Assembly (NCBI GenBank): GCA_051984395.1
Contig: JBPYEZ010000177.1
Span: 1 to 25,018 of the forward strand
DNA: 25,018 nucleotides
From: AC-9 sp051984395
GTDB lineage: Bacteria; Actinomycetota; Acidimicrobiia; Acidimicrobiales; AC-9
Direction of reading: 5' to 3'
The position numbers and the translations under genes were made by a program. Of this stretch, positions 17,692 to 24,845 are shown in pieces. The notes under the pieces are model-generated. The model made no database searches. It was not told the origin of the DNA and worked only from the letters and a program-made list of their open reading frames with translations. Every line of letters starts with the position of its first letter. Within the stretch, counting starts at the first letter, position 1.

Positions 17692-19857
17692 TCAAGCTGA
17701 CCGGCGATGCTGGGAGACCAGCTCGAGCAGCGCCTCGCCGTAGCGGGCCGCCTTGACCGGCCCCACGCCGGGCAGGGCCAGGAGCTCGTCGTGCGACGCG
17801 GGCAGGGCGTTGGCGATCGCGGCCAGCGTCGTGTCGTGGCAGATCACGTAGGCGGGCACTCCCGAGAGGCGGGCCGCGGAGGATCGCCAGGCTCGGAGCG
17901 CGGCGATCATGGCGGGATCGGCGCGTTCGGCCATCGCCGAGCCCGGGCTGCGAGGTCGGGCCCGTCGGCGGCCCGCTGCCTGCTGGCCGACGAGCCGAGA
18001 CCGCTCGGCCTGGATGAGACGGAGTGGGTCCCCCCCGCTCGAGGCCTGCGCGAGCGCCCGGCGTGCCATCTCGACCGCCTCGAGGTACGGGGAGCGGGTC
18101 CTGGCGACCGTGCGCGACCCGAACGTCCGGCGCTCGGCCCACGAGCAGTGCACCTCCCGCTCGGCGCGCGTCAGGGCCACATACAGGAGCCGGCGCTCCT
18201 CCGCCTCGGCCGCGGGGGTCGTGGCGTGCCCGATGGGCACCAGGCCCCGCTCCAGCCCGGCCAGGAAGACCACGGGCCACTCGAGTCCCTTGGCTCGGTG
18301 GAAAGTCGTCAGCTCGACGGCATCGGCGCCAGCCTCGGCACCTTCGCTGCGCACGGTGGCGGCCAGCCAGGCCGCGAACCCGTCGGCCGACGCCGCCCGG
18401 TCCACCGCCTCGTATTCGCGACCCAGTCGGACCAGCCCCTCGAGGTGTGACTGACGGTCCGCGAGCTCCTGGCCGCCTCCCGGGCCGGCGGCGCTCTCGG
18501 GCCGGCCTCCCGGGCCGGCGGGGCTCTCGGGCCGGCCTCCCGGGGCGGTTGTCACCTCCTGGCTCGCGGCCCGGTCGATGCCCGCGACCCGGCGCTCGAG
18601 GTCGGACAGGCGAGCCCCGAAGGGCATCCCGGCCGGCGCCCGCCGCAGCTCGTCGAGGGCCTCCTTGACCTCGGGTCGCTCCAGGAAGGCTTGGCCGCCC
18701 GAGACCCGGTAGGGGATCCGGGCCGAGCGGAGCGCCTCCTCGAGCAGCACCAGCTGGGCATTGGTCCGGGTCAGGACGGCCAGATGGGCCCACGGCATGC
18801 CGGGGCGGCGGGCCTGTCGCAATCTGCCGGCGATGGAGCGGGCCTCGGACACGTCGGTGTCGGACGCCGTGACCGACGGCAACGGCCCGTCGGCCCGCGT
18901 CGCCCGAAGCAGGTCGGTGGGCGCACCCCGACCCTGGGCCAGCACCGCCGCCGCCACCGTGAGGACCTGGGGCGACGATCGGTAGTTCTGGTCCAGCCGC
19001 ACGACTCCGGCGGTGGGATAGCGCCGGGAGAAGCGACCGAGCAGCGACGGATCGGCGCCGTTCCACGAGTAGATGGCCTGGTTGGGGTCCCCGACCACGC
19101 AGAGGTCCCGGCGATCGCCCATCCAGCCCTGCAGGAGCCGGAACTGGGCCGGGTTGACGTCCTGGAACTCGTCGACGAACAAATGTCGGAAGCGCCAGCG
19201 CTGGGCGGCGGCGAAGCTCGGGTCCTGCTCGAGATCGTTGCTGCACGCGACCAGCAGGTCGTCGAAGTCGACAAGCCCCTGCCGGGCCTTCTCCTGCTCG
19301 TAGCGGCTGTAGAGCGCGGCCATCTCCTGCGTGGGCAGGGGCGGCCGCCGGCCGGCGGCCACGACCGCCTCCGGGTAGCCGTCGGGCGCGACCAACCTGG
19401 CCTTTGCCCACTCGATCTCCGCCGCCATGTCGGCCAGCGTCGGCCCCGACCGGGCCGGACCGGCGGAGCTTCGTGCACTGTCGCGGCGTGCCACCAGACG
19501 GGCGAGAAGGCGCACCTTGCGATCGAGCAAAGTGGGCGGCCGCGCGCCCAGGTCGAACCACCGCTGGCGGAGCTGCCCGTAGGCGATCCCGTGGAAGGTC
19601 CCCGCCGTCACCTGCTCGCGCACCCCGAGCGCGCGGAGGCGGGATCGCATCTCGCCCGCTGCTTTGCGGGTGAAGGTCAGGGCCAGGACGTGACGGGCAT
19701 CGGCCGTGTCCTGCTCGATGCGCCACGCGATGCGCCGGGTGAGGACACGCGTCTTTCCCGACCCCGCGCCGGCCAGCACGCAGAGCGGAGCGGCTTCCGA
19801 GGTCACGGCGCGGCGCTGGGCGTCGTTGAGGTCCTCCAGCAGCGCCGTGTCACCCAT
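17692..19857 (-). CDS. UvrD2-like superfamily 1 DNA helicase with C-terminal HRDC domain
   Basis: 721-aa SF1A 3'-5' DNA helicase. The Q motif region is LNDAQRRAV, Walker A is AGAGSGKT (residues 29-36), Walker B is HLFVDEFQDVNPAQ, then VVGDPNQAIYSWNGAD, LDQNYRSS, TTFHRAKGLEWPVVFLAGLERG and the late motif RRLLYVALTRAE. An HRDC domain occupies about 645-721 (LRAWRSSAARLSGVPAYVI, LPGVGPVKAARYGEALL). This is the layout of mycobacterial UvrD2 (about 700 aa), but the region before the HRDC domain contains no Cys-x2-Cys pairs, so the tetracysteine module of UvrD2 is absent. A repeated decapeptide lies near residues 434-461. ATG 19857 gives MGDTALLEDLNDAQRRAV and follows TACGGT by 8 bases. Role: DNA repair or replication-linked unwinding. 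Confidence 0.92.
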   Translation of the reverse strand: MGDTALLEDLNDAQRRAVTSEAAPLCVLAGAGSGKTRVLTRRIAWRIEQDTADARHVLALTFTRKAAGEMRSRLRALGVREQVTAGTFHGIAYGQLRQRWFDLGARPPTLLDRKVRLLARLVARRDSARSSAGPARSGPTLADMAAEIEWAKARLVAPDGYPEAVVAAGRRPPLPTQEMAALYSRYEQEKARQGLVDFDDLLVACSNDLEQDPSFAAAQRWRFRHLFVDEFQDVNPAQFRLLQGWMGDRRDLCVVGDPNQAIYSWNGADPSLLGRFSRRYPTAGVVRLDQNYRSSPQVLTVAAAVLAQGRGAPTDLLRATRADGPLPSVTASDTDVSEARSIAGRLRQARRPGMPWAHLAVLTRTNAQLVLLEEALRSARIPYRVSGGQAFLERPEVKEALDELRRAPAGMPFGARLSDLERRVAGIDRAASQEVTTAPGGRPESPAGPGGRPESAAGPGGGQELADRQSHLEGLVRLGREYEAVDRAASADGFAAWLAATVRSEGAEAGADAVELTTFHRAKGLEWPVVFLAGLERGLVPIGHATTPAAEAEERRLLYVALTRAEREVHCSWAERRTFGSRTVARTRSPYLEAVEMARRALAQASSGGDPLRLIQAERSRLVGQQAAGRRRARPRSPGSAMAERADPAMIAALRAWRSSAARLSGVPAYVICHDTTLAAIANALPASHDELLALPGVGPVKAARYGEALLELVSQHRRSA
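18476..18548 (-). repeat. 30-base tandem repeat inside the helicase gene
   Basis: Two nearly identical 30-base units (18476-18505 and 18506-18535, differing at one base) plus a 13-base partial third. On the helicase strand they encode the repeated decapeptide GGRPESPAGP/GGRPESAAGP. The unit preserves frame. It lies in a probable surface loop of the accessory domain and may vary between strains. Confidence 0.85.
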
Positions 19858-19865
19858 GCCTCCCG

Positions 19866-19871
19866 ACCGTA
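19866..19871 (-). promoter_or_regulatory. Putative leaderless -10 box of the UvrD2-like helicase
   Basis: TACGGT on the minus strand followed by 8 bases (containing GGGAGG) and ATG 19857. Either a leaderless promoter or, if transcription starts further upstream, a normal ribosome site. Confidence 0.45.
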
Positions 19872-19927
19872 TCGACGGGGTGTGACAACGCGGTGGATGC
19901 TGCCGCCCTCGGGAAGCCCCGGAACGA

Positions 19928-19982
19928 GATCGGCCCCAAGTAGCCGTGGGGCCTTCGCCCCCCGGACTCCTCGGGGCCGATC
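19928..19982. repeat. 10-base perfect inverted repeat with nested pairing
   Basis: GATCGGCCCC (19928-19937) pairs with GGGGCCGATC (19973-19982) across 35 bases. An internal GGGGCC can pair instead with the left arm, giving two competing hairpins. No T tract follows. Function unknown. Confidence 0.5.
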
Positions 19983-20000
19983 CACGGGCCACGCCCAACC

Positions 20001-20022
20001 CGCTGGTCGCCTACCAGCGACC
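20001..20022. repeat. Compact double inverted repeat
   Basis: CGCTGGT (20001-20007) / ACCAGCG (20013-20019) and GGTCGC (20005-20010) / GCGACC (20017-20022) overlap in 22 bases, so the site can fold two ways or act as a palindromic protein-binding site. Confidence 0.5.
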
Positions 20023-20211
20023 ATCGGGCCCGTCCGAACACCTCTCGGCGCCCGAACCAGGCGACAAACCCTGACGCAACCCTCGTCGGAAGAGCGACCA
20101 CATCGGGCGGGGACCTGTGGCCCATCCTGACCCCGGTGGCCCGGCTCGACCTCCTCCGGTTGCGCTGGCCGCAGTCTGCACCCGCGCCCTCGACGCGTCA
20201 AGGCCTTTCGT

Positions 20212-20230
20212 GGCTCCGTCGTCAGGAGCC
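20212..20230. repeat. 6-base stem with 7-base loop
   Basis: GGCTCC (20212-20217) and GGAGCC (20225-20230) around GTCGTCA. It lies about 57 bases upstream of a possible promoter for the hydrolase gene. No T tract follows. Confidence 0.35.
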
Positions 20231-20286
20231 GCGGGCCCCAGGGGACGGCTCGACGACGGGGGAAAGGTCGGTCGGGCAGGAGCGGA

Positions 20287-20292
20287 TATCGT
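20287..20292 (+). promoter_or_regulatory. Possible -10 box for the hydrolase-murF-like operon
   Basis: TATCGT fits TANNNT and would give a leader of about 85 bases before ATG 20385. No clear -35 or ribosome site is seen, so confidence is low. Confidence 0.25.
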
Positions 20293-20384
20293 CGTGGTGC
20301 TGATGGGCGGCGGGCGCCAGCCGACCGCCCGCTCATGTCGATGTCCGTTCCTCAACCCGCCCACTCGCCCATCCCCTCCTGGCC

Positions 20385-21215
20385 ATGCTGAAGGCCTTCG
20401 ACGGAGGCCGGCTCTTCGGCGCGTCGTTCGGTGCCGAGAGGACGCCGTGGGTGCTCGCGCTCCATGGGTGGGCGCGCACCCACCAGGACTGGCGCGCCGT
20501 GCTGGGGGCACGAGCCGCCCCAACGGTCGCCCAGGGGCGCTCGTCGGCGACCCTCGCCAAGCCGGCCGGGGACGCCTCCATCGAGGAGCCGTCAGGGCTG
20601 GACGAGGTGGCGGCGGTGGCGGTGGACCTTCCCGGCTTCGGAGCGACTCCGCCTCCGCCCGAGGCCTGGGGATCGGCCGACTATGCCGCCGCGCTCCTCC
20701 CCGTCCTCGCTGAGCTGCAGGTGCCGGCCGTGGTCGTGGGCCACTCGTTCGGTGGACGGGTGGCGGTCCACCTGGCGGCGGCCCGGCCGGACCTGGTGAA
20801 GGCGCTGGTGTTGACCGGCGTGCCGCTTGTCCGGCCCGCGGCGCACAGGCACCCTCCACCGCTGCGGTATCGAGTCGGTCGAGCCCTGCACGGGAAGGGG
20901 CTGGTCGGCGAGGCCCGGATGGAGAGGCTGCGCCAGCGCTACGGCTCGCCCGACTACCGGGCGGCGTCCGGCGTCATGCGTCAGGTCCTCGTCCGGACCG
21001 TGAACGAGACCTATGACGACCAGCTTCGCGGGACGCGCTGCCCGGTCGAGCTCGTCTGGAGCGACGACGACACCGAGGTCCCGGTCTCGGTAGCCGAGAG
21101 GGCGGCGGAGCTGCTGGCCCGCCCCAACCTCACCGTGTGTCGCGGTGCCGGCCATCTCGTGCCGCTCACCGCTCCCGATCCGTTGCGCACGGCGATCGAG
21201 CGACACCAGCCGTGA
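20385..21215 (+). CDS. Alpha/beta-fold hydrolase
   Basis: 276-aa alpha/beta hydrolase (esterase, amidase or related). The oxyanion HG lies in VLALHGWARTHQDW, the nucleophile elbow is GHSFGG with Ser121, and the acid and base are probably Asp229 (SDDDTEVP) and His257 (GAGHLVPL), a complete triad. An unusual segment of about 27 residues (46-72, TVAQGRSSATLAKPAG and on) separates the first strand from the DLPGFG motif, where most relatives have only a few residues. The ATG at 20385 is the first start after an in-frame stop; I see no good ribosome site. Its stop overlaps the GTG of the MurF-like gene in a GTGA, so the two are translationally coupled. A role in cell-wall precursor processing is suggested only by context. 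Confidence 0.88.
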   Translation: MLKAFDGGRLFGASFGAERTPWVLALHGWARTHQDWRAVLGARAAPTVAQGRSSATLAKPAGDASIEEPSGLDEVAAVAVDLPGFGATPPPPEAWGSADYAAALLPVLAELQVPAVVVGHSFGGRVAVHLAAARPDLVKALVLTGVPLVRPAAHRHPPPLRYRVGRALHGKGLVGEARMERLRQRYGSPDYRAASGVMRQVLVRTVNETYDDQLRGTRCPVELVWSDDDTEVPVSVAERAAELLARPNLTVCRGAGHLVPLTAPDPLRTAIERHQP

Positions 21216-22891
21216 GCGCCCTCGACGTCGCCGTCGTCGCCGGCGCCGCGGCCGCCTCGGCGCTAGCCGGCCTGCGCTGGCTCCGGGTCGCGCAGCGCGA
21301 GCACTACCTGGCCGGGTCGGTCACCCGGTTCGCCCTTCGCTGGTGGTGGGGGGCGGTCAGCTTCAACCGACTGCTCGCGCTGATGGCGATTCTCGGCTTT
21401 CTCGTCGCCCTTTCGTTCTCGCCGGCCGGGTTCGCCCCCGCGGCCGTGGTGGCCATCGGGCCCGTGGGGCTCTCGCTGCGGGGTCGCAGCGCCAAGCTGG
21501 CGTGGACGAGGCGCCTCCGGACGCTGGCCGCGGTGTGGGCTGCGCTCCAGGCGATCGTGGTGGTGGCGGGAGTGCTGGGGGGAGTCGGACCCGTCGTCGC
21601 CGTGGCCGGCGCCCTGCTCGTGCCGGCTCTGGTCGACGCCGCCTGTGCGGTGACGAGCCCGTTCGAGCACCGCCTGGCCGATCGCTTCGTCGAGTCGGCG
21701 ACGGCCAAGCTGCGGCGGCTGTCGCCCACCGTCGTCGGGATCACCGGCTCGTACGGCAAGACCTCGACCAAGGGGTACGTGGGCCACCTCCTCTCCTCGA
21801 CTCGCGCCGTTGTCGTCAGCCCTGCGAGCTACAACAACCGGGCGGGGCTGGCTCGCACGGTCAACGATCACCTCGGCCCGGGAACCGAGATCCTCGTTGC
21901 CGAGATGGGCACCTACGGTCCCGGGGAGATCGCCGAGCTCTGCTCGTGGCTGACCCCCCGCATCGGCGTGATCACCGCCATCGGCCCCGTGCACCTGGAG
22001 CGTTTCGGCTCCGAGGACCGGATCGTGGAGGCCAAGTCGGAGATCCTCGATCGCGCCGAGACGGCGGTGCTCAACGTCGACGACACCCGCCTGCGGGGCC
22101 TCGCCGACCGCGCCGGCGCCGAGGGCAAGCGGGTGTGGCGGTGCTCGGCGACAGACCGCGACGCCGACGTCGCCGCCCTCGTCGACGGCGACTCGGTCGA
22201 GATCCGTCGCAAGGGCACCCTGATCGCGAAGGTCGAGGTGGCCGACGCTCGCCCGACCAACGTGGCGTGCGCCGTCGCCGTGGCGCTCGAGCTGGGAGTG
22301 GCCGAGGCGGAGGTGGCTCGGTTGCTGCCCGGCCTGCCGGTCGCTCCCAACCGCTTGAACGTGGCGGCGGGACCCACGGGCGTCACCGTCGTCGACGACA
22401 CCTACAACTCCAACCCGGCGGGCTGTCGCGCCGCCCTCGATGTCGTCGGCCGCCATGCACGCCACAACCACCGACGAGTGGTCGTCACACCCGGGATGGT
22501 CGAGCTCGGCGACCGCCAGTACCCCGAGAACGTCGCCTTCGCCACCGTGGCGAGAGCGGTGGCCACCGACCTGGTCATCGTCGGCTTCACCAACCGCAAG
22601 GCGCTGCTGGAGGGCGCGGGCGAGGACAATGTCAGGATCAGCGGGTGGCGGGCCGGAGCCGGCGGCTACACCATCGCCTCTGACGACGACGAGGAGGAGG
22701 ACGAGGAGGCCGACCACGACGTCGGCGAGGGAGGGGCTGGTGGCAGCAGGACCGCCGACGGCGACGTCCCCCACGCCGCCCAGGTGGTCCTGGTGGGAAG
22801 CCGCGACGAGGCGGTGAGCTGGGTCAAGGCCCACCTGAGGGAGGGTGACATCGTGTTGTATGAGAATGATCTGCCCGACCACTTCCCGTGA
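21212..22891 (+). CDS. Membrane-anchored MurF-like Mur ligase
   Basis: 559-aa Mur ligase family protein with an N-terminal membrane region. Hydrophobic segments lie at about residues 3-21, 53-70, 74-90, 103-124 and 126-146. The ligase part has ATP loop GITGSYGKTSTK (176-187), ASYNNRAGLARTVNDHL, the MurF-like AEMGTYGPGEIAELCSWL and GVITAIGPVHLERFGS, the nucleotide-binding NVDD, and the MurF signature VVDDTYNSNPAG. Family members form amide bonds with ATP; MurF adds D-Ala-D-Ala to UDP-MurNAc-tripeptide. Soluble MurF is usual, so the membrane anchor is odd. A strongly acidic low-complexity insert sits at about 490-523 in the C-terminal domain. GTG 21212 overlaps the hydrolase stop. The gene is followed 66 bases later by a Ddl-like gene. 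Whether it is the essential MurF or a paralog cannot be settled here. Confidence 0.85.
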   Translation: MSALDVAVVAGAAAASALAGLRWLRVAQREHYLAGSVTRFALRWWWGAVSFNRLLALMAILGFLVALSFSPAGFAPAAVVAIGPVGLSLRGRSAKLAWTRRLRTLAAVWAALQAIVVVAGVLGGVGPVVAVAGALLVPALVDAACAVTSPFEHRLADRFVESATAKLRRLSPTVVGITGSYGKTSTKGYVGHLLSSTRAVVVSPASYNNRAGLARTVNDHLGPGTEILVAEMGTYGPGEIAELCSWLTPRIGVITAIGPVHLERFGSEDRIVEAKSEILDRAETAVLNVDDTRLRGLADRAGAEGKRVWRCSATDRDADVAALVDGDSVEIRRKGTLIAKVEVADARPTNVACAVAVALELGVAEAEVARLLPGLPVAPNRLNVAAGPTGVTVVDDTYNSNPAGCRAALDVVGRHARHNHRRVVVTPGMVELGDRQYPENVAFATVARAVATDLVIVGFTNRKALLEGAGEDNVRISGWRAGAGGYTIASDDDEEEDEEADHDVGEGGAGGSRTADGDVPHAAQVVLVGSRDEAVSWVKAHLREGDIVLYENDLPDHFP

Positions 22892-22918
22892 TCTCCTCGG
22901 GCTCCGATTTAGGGGGGA

Positions 22919-22924
22919 TAGTTT
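22919..22924 (+). promoter_or_regulatory. Possible -10 box of the Ddl-like gene
   Basis: TAGTTT would start transcription near 22931 and give a leader of about 27 bases containing the GGAGAG ribosome site (22946-22951), six bases before the TTG start codon. Confidence 0.35.
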
Positions 22925-22957
22925 CCTGGTAGCGACCCGAGTACCGGAGAGTGACCC

Positions 22958-24067
22958 TTGAGCGACACCGCAGTCATCTTTGGCGGGCCGTCACCCGAGC
23001 ACGACGTGAGTGTGTTGACCGGGCTCCAGGTGACGCGCGCCCTCGCCACGACAGGGTCCGAGCGGATCAGGGCGCTGTACTGGACCAAGTCAGGGGACTG
23101 GTTCGAGGTGGCGGCCGATCTCGAGGGCGAGGCCTTCGTCGACGGGGTGCCGCCCGGGTCCACACCACTGCGACTGGAGGCCGACGCGAGCGGAGGCTTC
23201 CAGGGCAGAGCCGCGCTGACGGGGCGGCCGAGGCCGCTCGACATCTCCGCCGCGGTCATCTGCTGCCACGGCGGTCCGGGGGAGGACGGGACGCTCCAGT
23301 CGGCGCTCGATCTCGCCGGCGTCCGCTACACGGGCCCCACTGCCGCGGGAGCGGCGCTGGGCATGGACAAGCTGGCGTTCGCGGGGCTGGCCATCGCGGC
23401 CGGGCTCCCGACCCTGCCGCGGATCCTCCTCACCGAGTCTGCCAGGCCCGACTTCCCCGGCCCCTACATCGTCAAGCCTCGCTTCGGCGGCTCGTCCATC
23501 GGCATCGAGGTCGTCGAGGACCTGGCCACCGCCACGGCCCGGCTGCTGAACAACGCCCACCTGCGGCGGGGTGCGGTCGTCGAGCCCTACCGTCCCGACC
23601 TGTTCGACCTCAACGTCTCGGTCAGGACCTGGCCCGAGCTCAAGCTGTCCGCCATCGAGCGGCCGATCCGCTCGGAGACGTCCTCCGACATCCTCAGCTA
23701 CGCCGACAAGTACGTCGGTGGCGAAGGCATGGCCAGCGCGCCGCGGGAGCTGCCCGCCGAGCTGGACAGCCGCCTCCAGGCGCGGCTCACCGACGCTGCC
23801 CAGGTGGTGGCCCGACTCGCCGATCTCCGCGGCGTGGCGCGCATCGACTTCCTCTCCGACGGCAACGAGCTGTTCGTCAACGAGGTCAACACGGTGCCTG
23901 GCTCGATGGCCAAGTACCTGTGGGTGGCTCCTCCGGTCGCCTTCAGCACCCTGCTGGCCGACATGCTGGCCGAAGCCCTGGCCCGGCCGGCGGTCCAGTA
24001 CCTGGCCGTGGGGGCCGACGGTGCCGTCCTGCGGTCGGCGGGGAGCATCGCCAGCAAGCTGGCCTGA
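22958..24067 (+). CDS. D-alanine-D-alanine ligase-like ATP-grasp enzyme
   Basis: 369-aa ATP-grasp protein of the Ddl family, which joins two D-alanines with ATP for peptidoglycan. It has the N-terminal FGGPSPEHDVSVLTG, the HGGPGEDGTLQSALDLAGVRYTGP loop (Ddl type GExGxxQ), YIVKPRFGGSSIGIEVVE for ATP binding, and the metal-binding end FVNEVNTVPGSMAKYLW. The middle is divergent: where Ddl proteins show an EEFI-GREV-like element, this has VVEPYRPDLFDLNVSVRTWPE, so substrate choice may differ from plain D-Ala. The start is TTG, supported by GGAGAG six bases upstream and by the family-like MSDTAVIFGG. It follows the MurF-like gene in the same direction; supplying its dipeptide substrate would be the natural link. 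Confidence 0.85.
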   Translation: MSDTAVIFGGPSPEHDVSVLTGLQVTRALATTGSERIRALYWTKSGDWFEVAADLEGEAFVDGVPPGSTPLRLEADASGGFQGRAALTGRPRPLDISAAVICCHGGPGEDGTLQSALDLAGVRYTGPTAAGAALGMDKLAFAGLAIAAGLPTLPRILLTESARPDFPGPYIVKPRFGGSSIGIEVVEDLATATARLLNNAHLRRGAVVEPYRPDLFDLNVSVRTWPELKLSAIERPIRSETSSDILSYADKYVGGEGMASAPRELPAELDSRLQARLTDAAQVVARLADLRGVARIDFLSDGNELFVNEVNTVPGSMAKYLWVAPPVAFSTLLADMLAEALARPAVQYLAVGADGAVLRSAGSIASKLA

Positions 24068-24130
24068 CCTCGCCCCGGCCCGTCCGACTGCGGTCGGCAA
24101 CGGTGCCGTGGGAGCGACCATGGCGGTCGG

Positions 24131-24136
24131 TACCCT
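24131..24136 (+). promoter_or_regulatory. Putative leaderless -10 box of the PH-domain gene
   Basis: TACCCT followed by 8 bases and GTG 24145 (or 5 bases and GTG 24142). No ribosome site is visible, which fits a leaderless mRNA. Confidence 0.5.
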
Positions 24137-24144
24137 TCTGAGTG

Positions 24145-24768
24145 GTGCCGATCCCCCGAAAGATGCTGTTCGAGGGCGAGCAGGTCGTCGTCGATCTGCG
24201 TCCGCACTGGTCGTTCCTCATCGGACCGGTGCTGGCGGCGATCGGCGTCATCGCCGCGGCGGTGGCGCTCCTCGTGACATTCCCGTCGGCTCCCGGAGTG
24301 GTCCTCGTCGCCGTCCTGGTGTTCCTCGCCGGCGCCGTGATCTGGCTCGCCGCCCGGTATGTCCGTTGGACCAGCACCAGCTTCGTCCTGACCAGCAGCC
24401 GCCTCGTGTACCGGACGGGCGTGCTCGCCCGACGCGGACGGGAGATCCCGCTGGATCGGCTCACCGACATCACCGTCCACCAGTCGATCCTCGAGCGCCT
24501 GGTCGGGTCGGGTCGCCTGTTCATCGAGTCGGCGGGGCAGATGGGCGAGGAGGAGTTCTTCGGGGTGCCCCGGTGCATGGCCGTGCAGCGGGCGATCCAC
24601 CAGGAGCTGGAGCAGTCCCGACGCCGCCGGGCCGAGCAGACGTCGGGCCGCCTGCCCCTCACGGTCCCCGAGCAGCTGGAGAAGCTCGATGAGCTGTGTC
24701 GCCGTGGCGTGATCACCAGGGCCGAGTTCGACGCCGAGAAAGCCAGGCTCCTCCACCACCTGAGCTGA
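24145..24768 (+). CDS. Membrane protein with bacterial PH domain and C-terminal SHOCT domain
   Basis: 207-aa protein not tied to a known pathway. Two hydrophobic segments (about residues 22-46 and 52-73) form a membrane hairpin. A bacterial PH-like domain of the YdbS/YdbT type follows: YVRWTSTSFVLTSSRLVYRTG, then REIPLDRLTDITVHQSILERLVGSGRLFIESAG. The C-terminal LEKLDELCRRGVITRAEFDAEKARLL is a SHOCT motif (short helix pair). Such proteins are widespread in actinobacteria and are thought to act at the membrane, but no reaction is known. GTG 24145 is chosen over GTG 24142 because it matches the N8 spacing from TACCCT; the difference is one residue. It stands alone between the Ddl-like gene and the convergent galactokinase. 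Confidence 0.8.
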   Translation: MPIPRKMLFEGEQVVVDLRPHWSFLIGPVLAAIGVIAAAVALLVTFPSAPGVVLVAVLVFLAGAVIWLAARYVRWTSTSFVLTSSRLVYRTGVLARRGREIPLDRLTDITVHQSILERLVGSGRLFIESAGQMGEEEFFGVPRCMAVQRAIHQELEQSRRRRAEQTSGRLPLTVPEQLEKLDELCRRGVITRAEFDAEKARLLHHLS

Positions 24769-24845
24769 CACGACGGGATACGGCGGCGCGCTTCGACGGC
24801 GGCCCGCCGCGACGGCTGCGTCCCCCGAGCACGCCACCCACAGCT

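Larger units (their letters stand above)
19872..20384. other. Long stretch without a recognisable gene
   Basis: About 510 bases between the helicase promoter and the divergent hydrolase gene, far longer than any other gap here. Six-frame translations are low-complexity Arg/Pro/Gly-rich shadows with no family-like sequence. I looked for tRNA, RNase P RNA, tmRNA and SRP RNA signatures and saw none. It holds three inverted repeats, annotated separately, and a TATCGT box at 20287-20292 that could promote the hydrolase operon. A decayed gene or an unknown structured RNA is possible. Confidence 0.5.

Noticed and set aside
18476..18548. CRISPR-like direct repeats
   Set aside because: The units are head-to-tail with no spacers and lie in frame within the helicase gene.
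18691..20130. Plus-strand frame of 479 codons over the helicase and the gap
   Set aside because: Antisense to helicase motifs and without recognisable domains; it does not explain the gap.
21263..22882. Minus-strand frame of 539 codons opposite the MurF-like gene
   Set aside because: Shadow of a gene with intact Mur ligase motifs and coupling to its neighbour.
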